Origin: Halisarca cf. caerulea
Taxonomy: Eukaryota > Porifera > Demospongiae > Chondrillida > Halisarcidae
Direction: 5' to 3'
Length of the DNA: 64,000 nucleotides
Assembly: GCA_963170055.1 (NCBI GenBank)
Contig: CAUJGJ010000242.1
Coordinates: forward strand, 6,505,859-6,569,858
A program made the position numbers and the translations under genes. The notes beneath the pieces are model-generated. The model was not told the DNA's origin. It was given only the letters and a program-made list of their open reading frames with translations, and did no database searches. Positions 62,687 to 64,000 of this stretch are shown here, piece by piece; the first letter of the stretch is position 1, and every line of letters starts with the position of its first letter.

Positions 62687-62824
62687 ATGTGCATGCTTGC
62701 CAGCGTGCATGCGTGTGTGCGCAAGCCCCATTCTAGCACACACTATTGTTCATTTAACATACACGACTACCATTTTATGGGTCAGGATAAGACGTCACTA
62801 AATGTATTTTATTCCACCCGTATA

Positions 62825-63097
62825 GAGGAGAGACTTAGTGAGGGGGATCACTAAATCTCTCCTATTATAGTTGCGGGATGGGTCACTAAATGGTACACTC
62901 GCAAACCTCTCCCCTATATAGAGGGAAGATTTAGTGATGGGGGTCACTAAATCTTCCCTCTATTACAGGGGAAGATTTAGTGATGGGGGTCACTAAATCT
63001 TCCCTCTATTACAGGGGAAGATTTAGTGATAGGGGTCACTAAATCTTCCCTCTATTACAGGGGAAGATTTAGTGATGGGGGTCACTAAATCTTCCCT
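62825..63097. repeat. 46-bp tandem hairpin array
   Basis: At 62968, 63014 and 63060 start units of exactly 46 bp. Each is itself a hairpin, GGGAAGATTTAGTGA pairing with TCACTAAATCTTCCC around a G-rich loop. Degenerate versions (GGAGAGACTTAGTGA / TCACTAAATCTCTCC) extend left to about 62825. The array lies beside the Ulp1-like fragment and may be a subterminal part of that transposon. Confidence 0.9.
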
Positions 63098-63301
63098 ACC
63101 GCCTCTTAGGATAAGTAATCTGTGTATCTATAATGTAGCAAGGTCCTGCCTGATTTGTAACAACACAATACATTACATTGGTCAAATTTGGAAGGAATGT
63201 TTCTAGAAACAAAAATTGGAAATAAAAATCGGACTGGTCAAACTCGAAAAAGTACTGAAGGAAGAATGTTTCCAGAAATAAAATTCGGACTATATTATAT
63301 T

Positions 63302-63903
63302 TTAATCTAAAACAATATCCATTGCACAGCTGTTCCTCGTCTTCTTGGGGAGTGATGGAAACGGTGTTAAGAGTTGACTCTCCACACTCAGTTTCATGTG
63401 TGTTCTCATGTCAGCTTGCTGGTATGCGAGAGCCTCGGGACTGTCACCGTATAAAATGGAAACACAAAACGCCACTGCAAAACAACCACAGTCTTTTTGC
63501 CCCTTTTGCTTTTGCACGGCCATAATTTTCACTGTGCACTTGCCATACAAGGCTACCAGCTGATTTCTTAAATCTGGGTGGAGCGCTTTTGGGGCCAGGG
63601 AGTCATAATATAGAACTCCCTCTTGTGAAAGGTAGGAAAGAGCCCAGTGGTCACTGAAGTGATGAAAAAAATTTCTTTACTCTGGGCCCTCCTTAGCGAA
63701 GCTAATGTCTGACTCAGAAGAGTTGACTGAATTGGCGGCGGCATGTCTGGAAACTGCTGAGACAAAATGTGACAGCATCCATTAATGTGCTTGTCCGTCA
63801 GTTTCTTCCCGGAGACCAGCTCATTCTGATCAGCCTGCGCAATATGTACTTCCTTTACCCAGTATATTATGGGGCTGGGTGGACTATCAGAGAGAGTGAC
63901 CAC
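63302..63903 (-). pseudogene. Frameshifted Ulp1-like (C48) cysteine protease of a transposon
   Basis: Two minus-strand frames join into one C48-type peptidase region. The upstream frame (63903 to about 63660) has LTDKHINGCCHILSQQFP and ends in SLRRAQSKEIFF; the downstream frame carries HW (SDHWALSYL), YYDS and QKGQKDCGCFAVAF, that is the His, Asp, Gln and Cys of the catalytic site, then a stop at 63302. The frames are offset by one base at a run of seven T (minus) near 63667-63673; one more T would join them, so this is either decay or a sequencing slip. C48 proteases of this kind are carried by several eukaryotic DNA transposons. The N-terminal part runs toward the window end. Not a host SUMO protease by context. 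Confidence 0.72.
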
Positions 63904-64000
63904 ATCTAAGGAGGAGGAATGTGGCAGTGAAATATGTGGTAATGTGTTTGATAATGCTTAGTGTCTCACTGTTTCTGTTGACATCTTTGAGAGCCAGCCT

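Overview
This is animal nuclear DNA. It is AT-rich, intron-dense and full of microsatellites, minisatellites and short foldback transposons. Metazoan families with GT-AG introns, a RIG-I-like receptor with an attached death-fold-like domain and a vertebrate-type TTAGGG motif inside a repeat fit an early-branching marine invertebrate. A demosponge is my first guess and a cnidarian the second, but nothing in the sequence fixes the species. No bacterial, CRISPR, rRNA or tRNA signal was found.

Layout. (1) 1-6.06 kb: the tail of a probable Ig-domain gene (+), then mostly intergenic DNA with MITEs and (TA)n. (2) 6.1-17.6 kb (+): an unrecognised hydrophilic coiled-coil gene of at least 12 short exons, with a CRE and TATA-like promoter. 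(3) 18.3-33.0 kb (+): a complete 13-exon mitochondrial FAD-dependent glycerol-3-phosphate dehydrogenase (GPD2), 714 aa, with C-terminal EF-hands; all exon phases agree. (4) 34.6-41.8 kb (-): a 4-exon, 1049-aa RIG-I-like receptor with a CARD-like exon, a DECH helicase and a zinc-binding C-terminal domain. (5) 43.5-55.9 kb (-): an inter-alpha-trypsin-inhibitor heavy-chain-like secreted protein (signal peptide, VIT, VWA, DPHF motif, ITIH C-terminal domain). (6) 58.2-62.4 kb (-): the 3' part of cyclin Y, whose 5' exons lie beyond the window. (7) 62.8-64 kb: a hairpin tandem array and a frameshifted Ulp1-like (C48) protease fragment of a transposon.

GPD2 and the RLR converge tail to tail; RLR, ITIH and cyclin Y are all on the minus strand. 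The genes look functionally unrelated: glycerol-phosphate shuttle, RNA sensing, extracellular matrix or plasma-type protein, and CDK control. I see no operon-like logic.

The most informative non-genic content is the mobile DNA. A foldback family with TAGTCT...AGACTA ends and 9-bp target duplications has inserted just upstream of both the GPD2 and RLR start codons. A composite repeat sits in two GPD2 introns in opposite orientation, and each copy supplies the empty site for an insertion in the other. A hAT-like element has split a minisatellite. Exon coordinates were worked out by hand from splice consensus, reading phase and protein family knowledge; no alignment was run.
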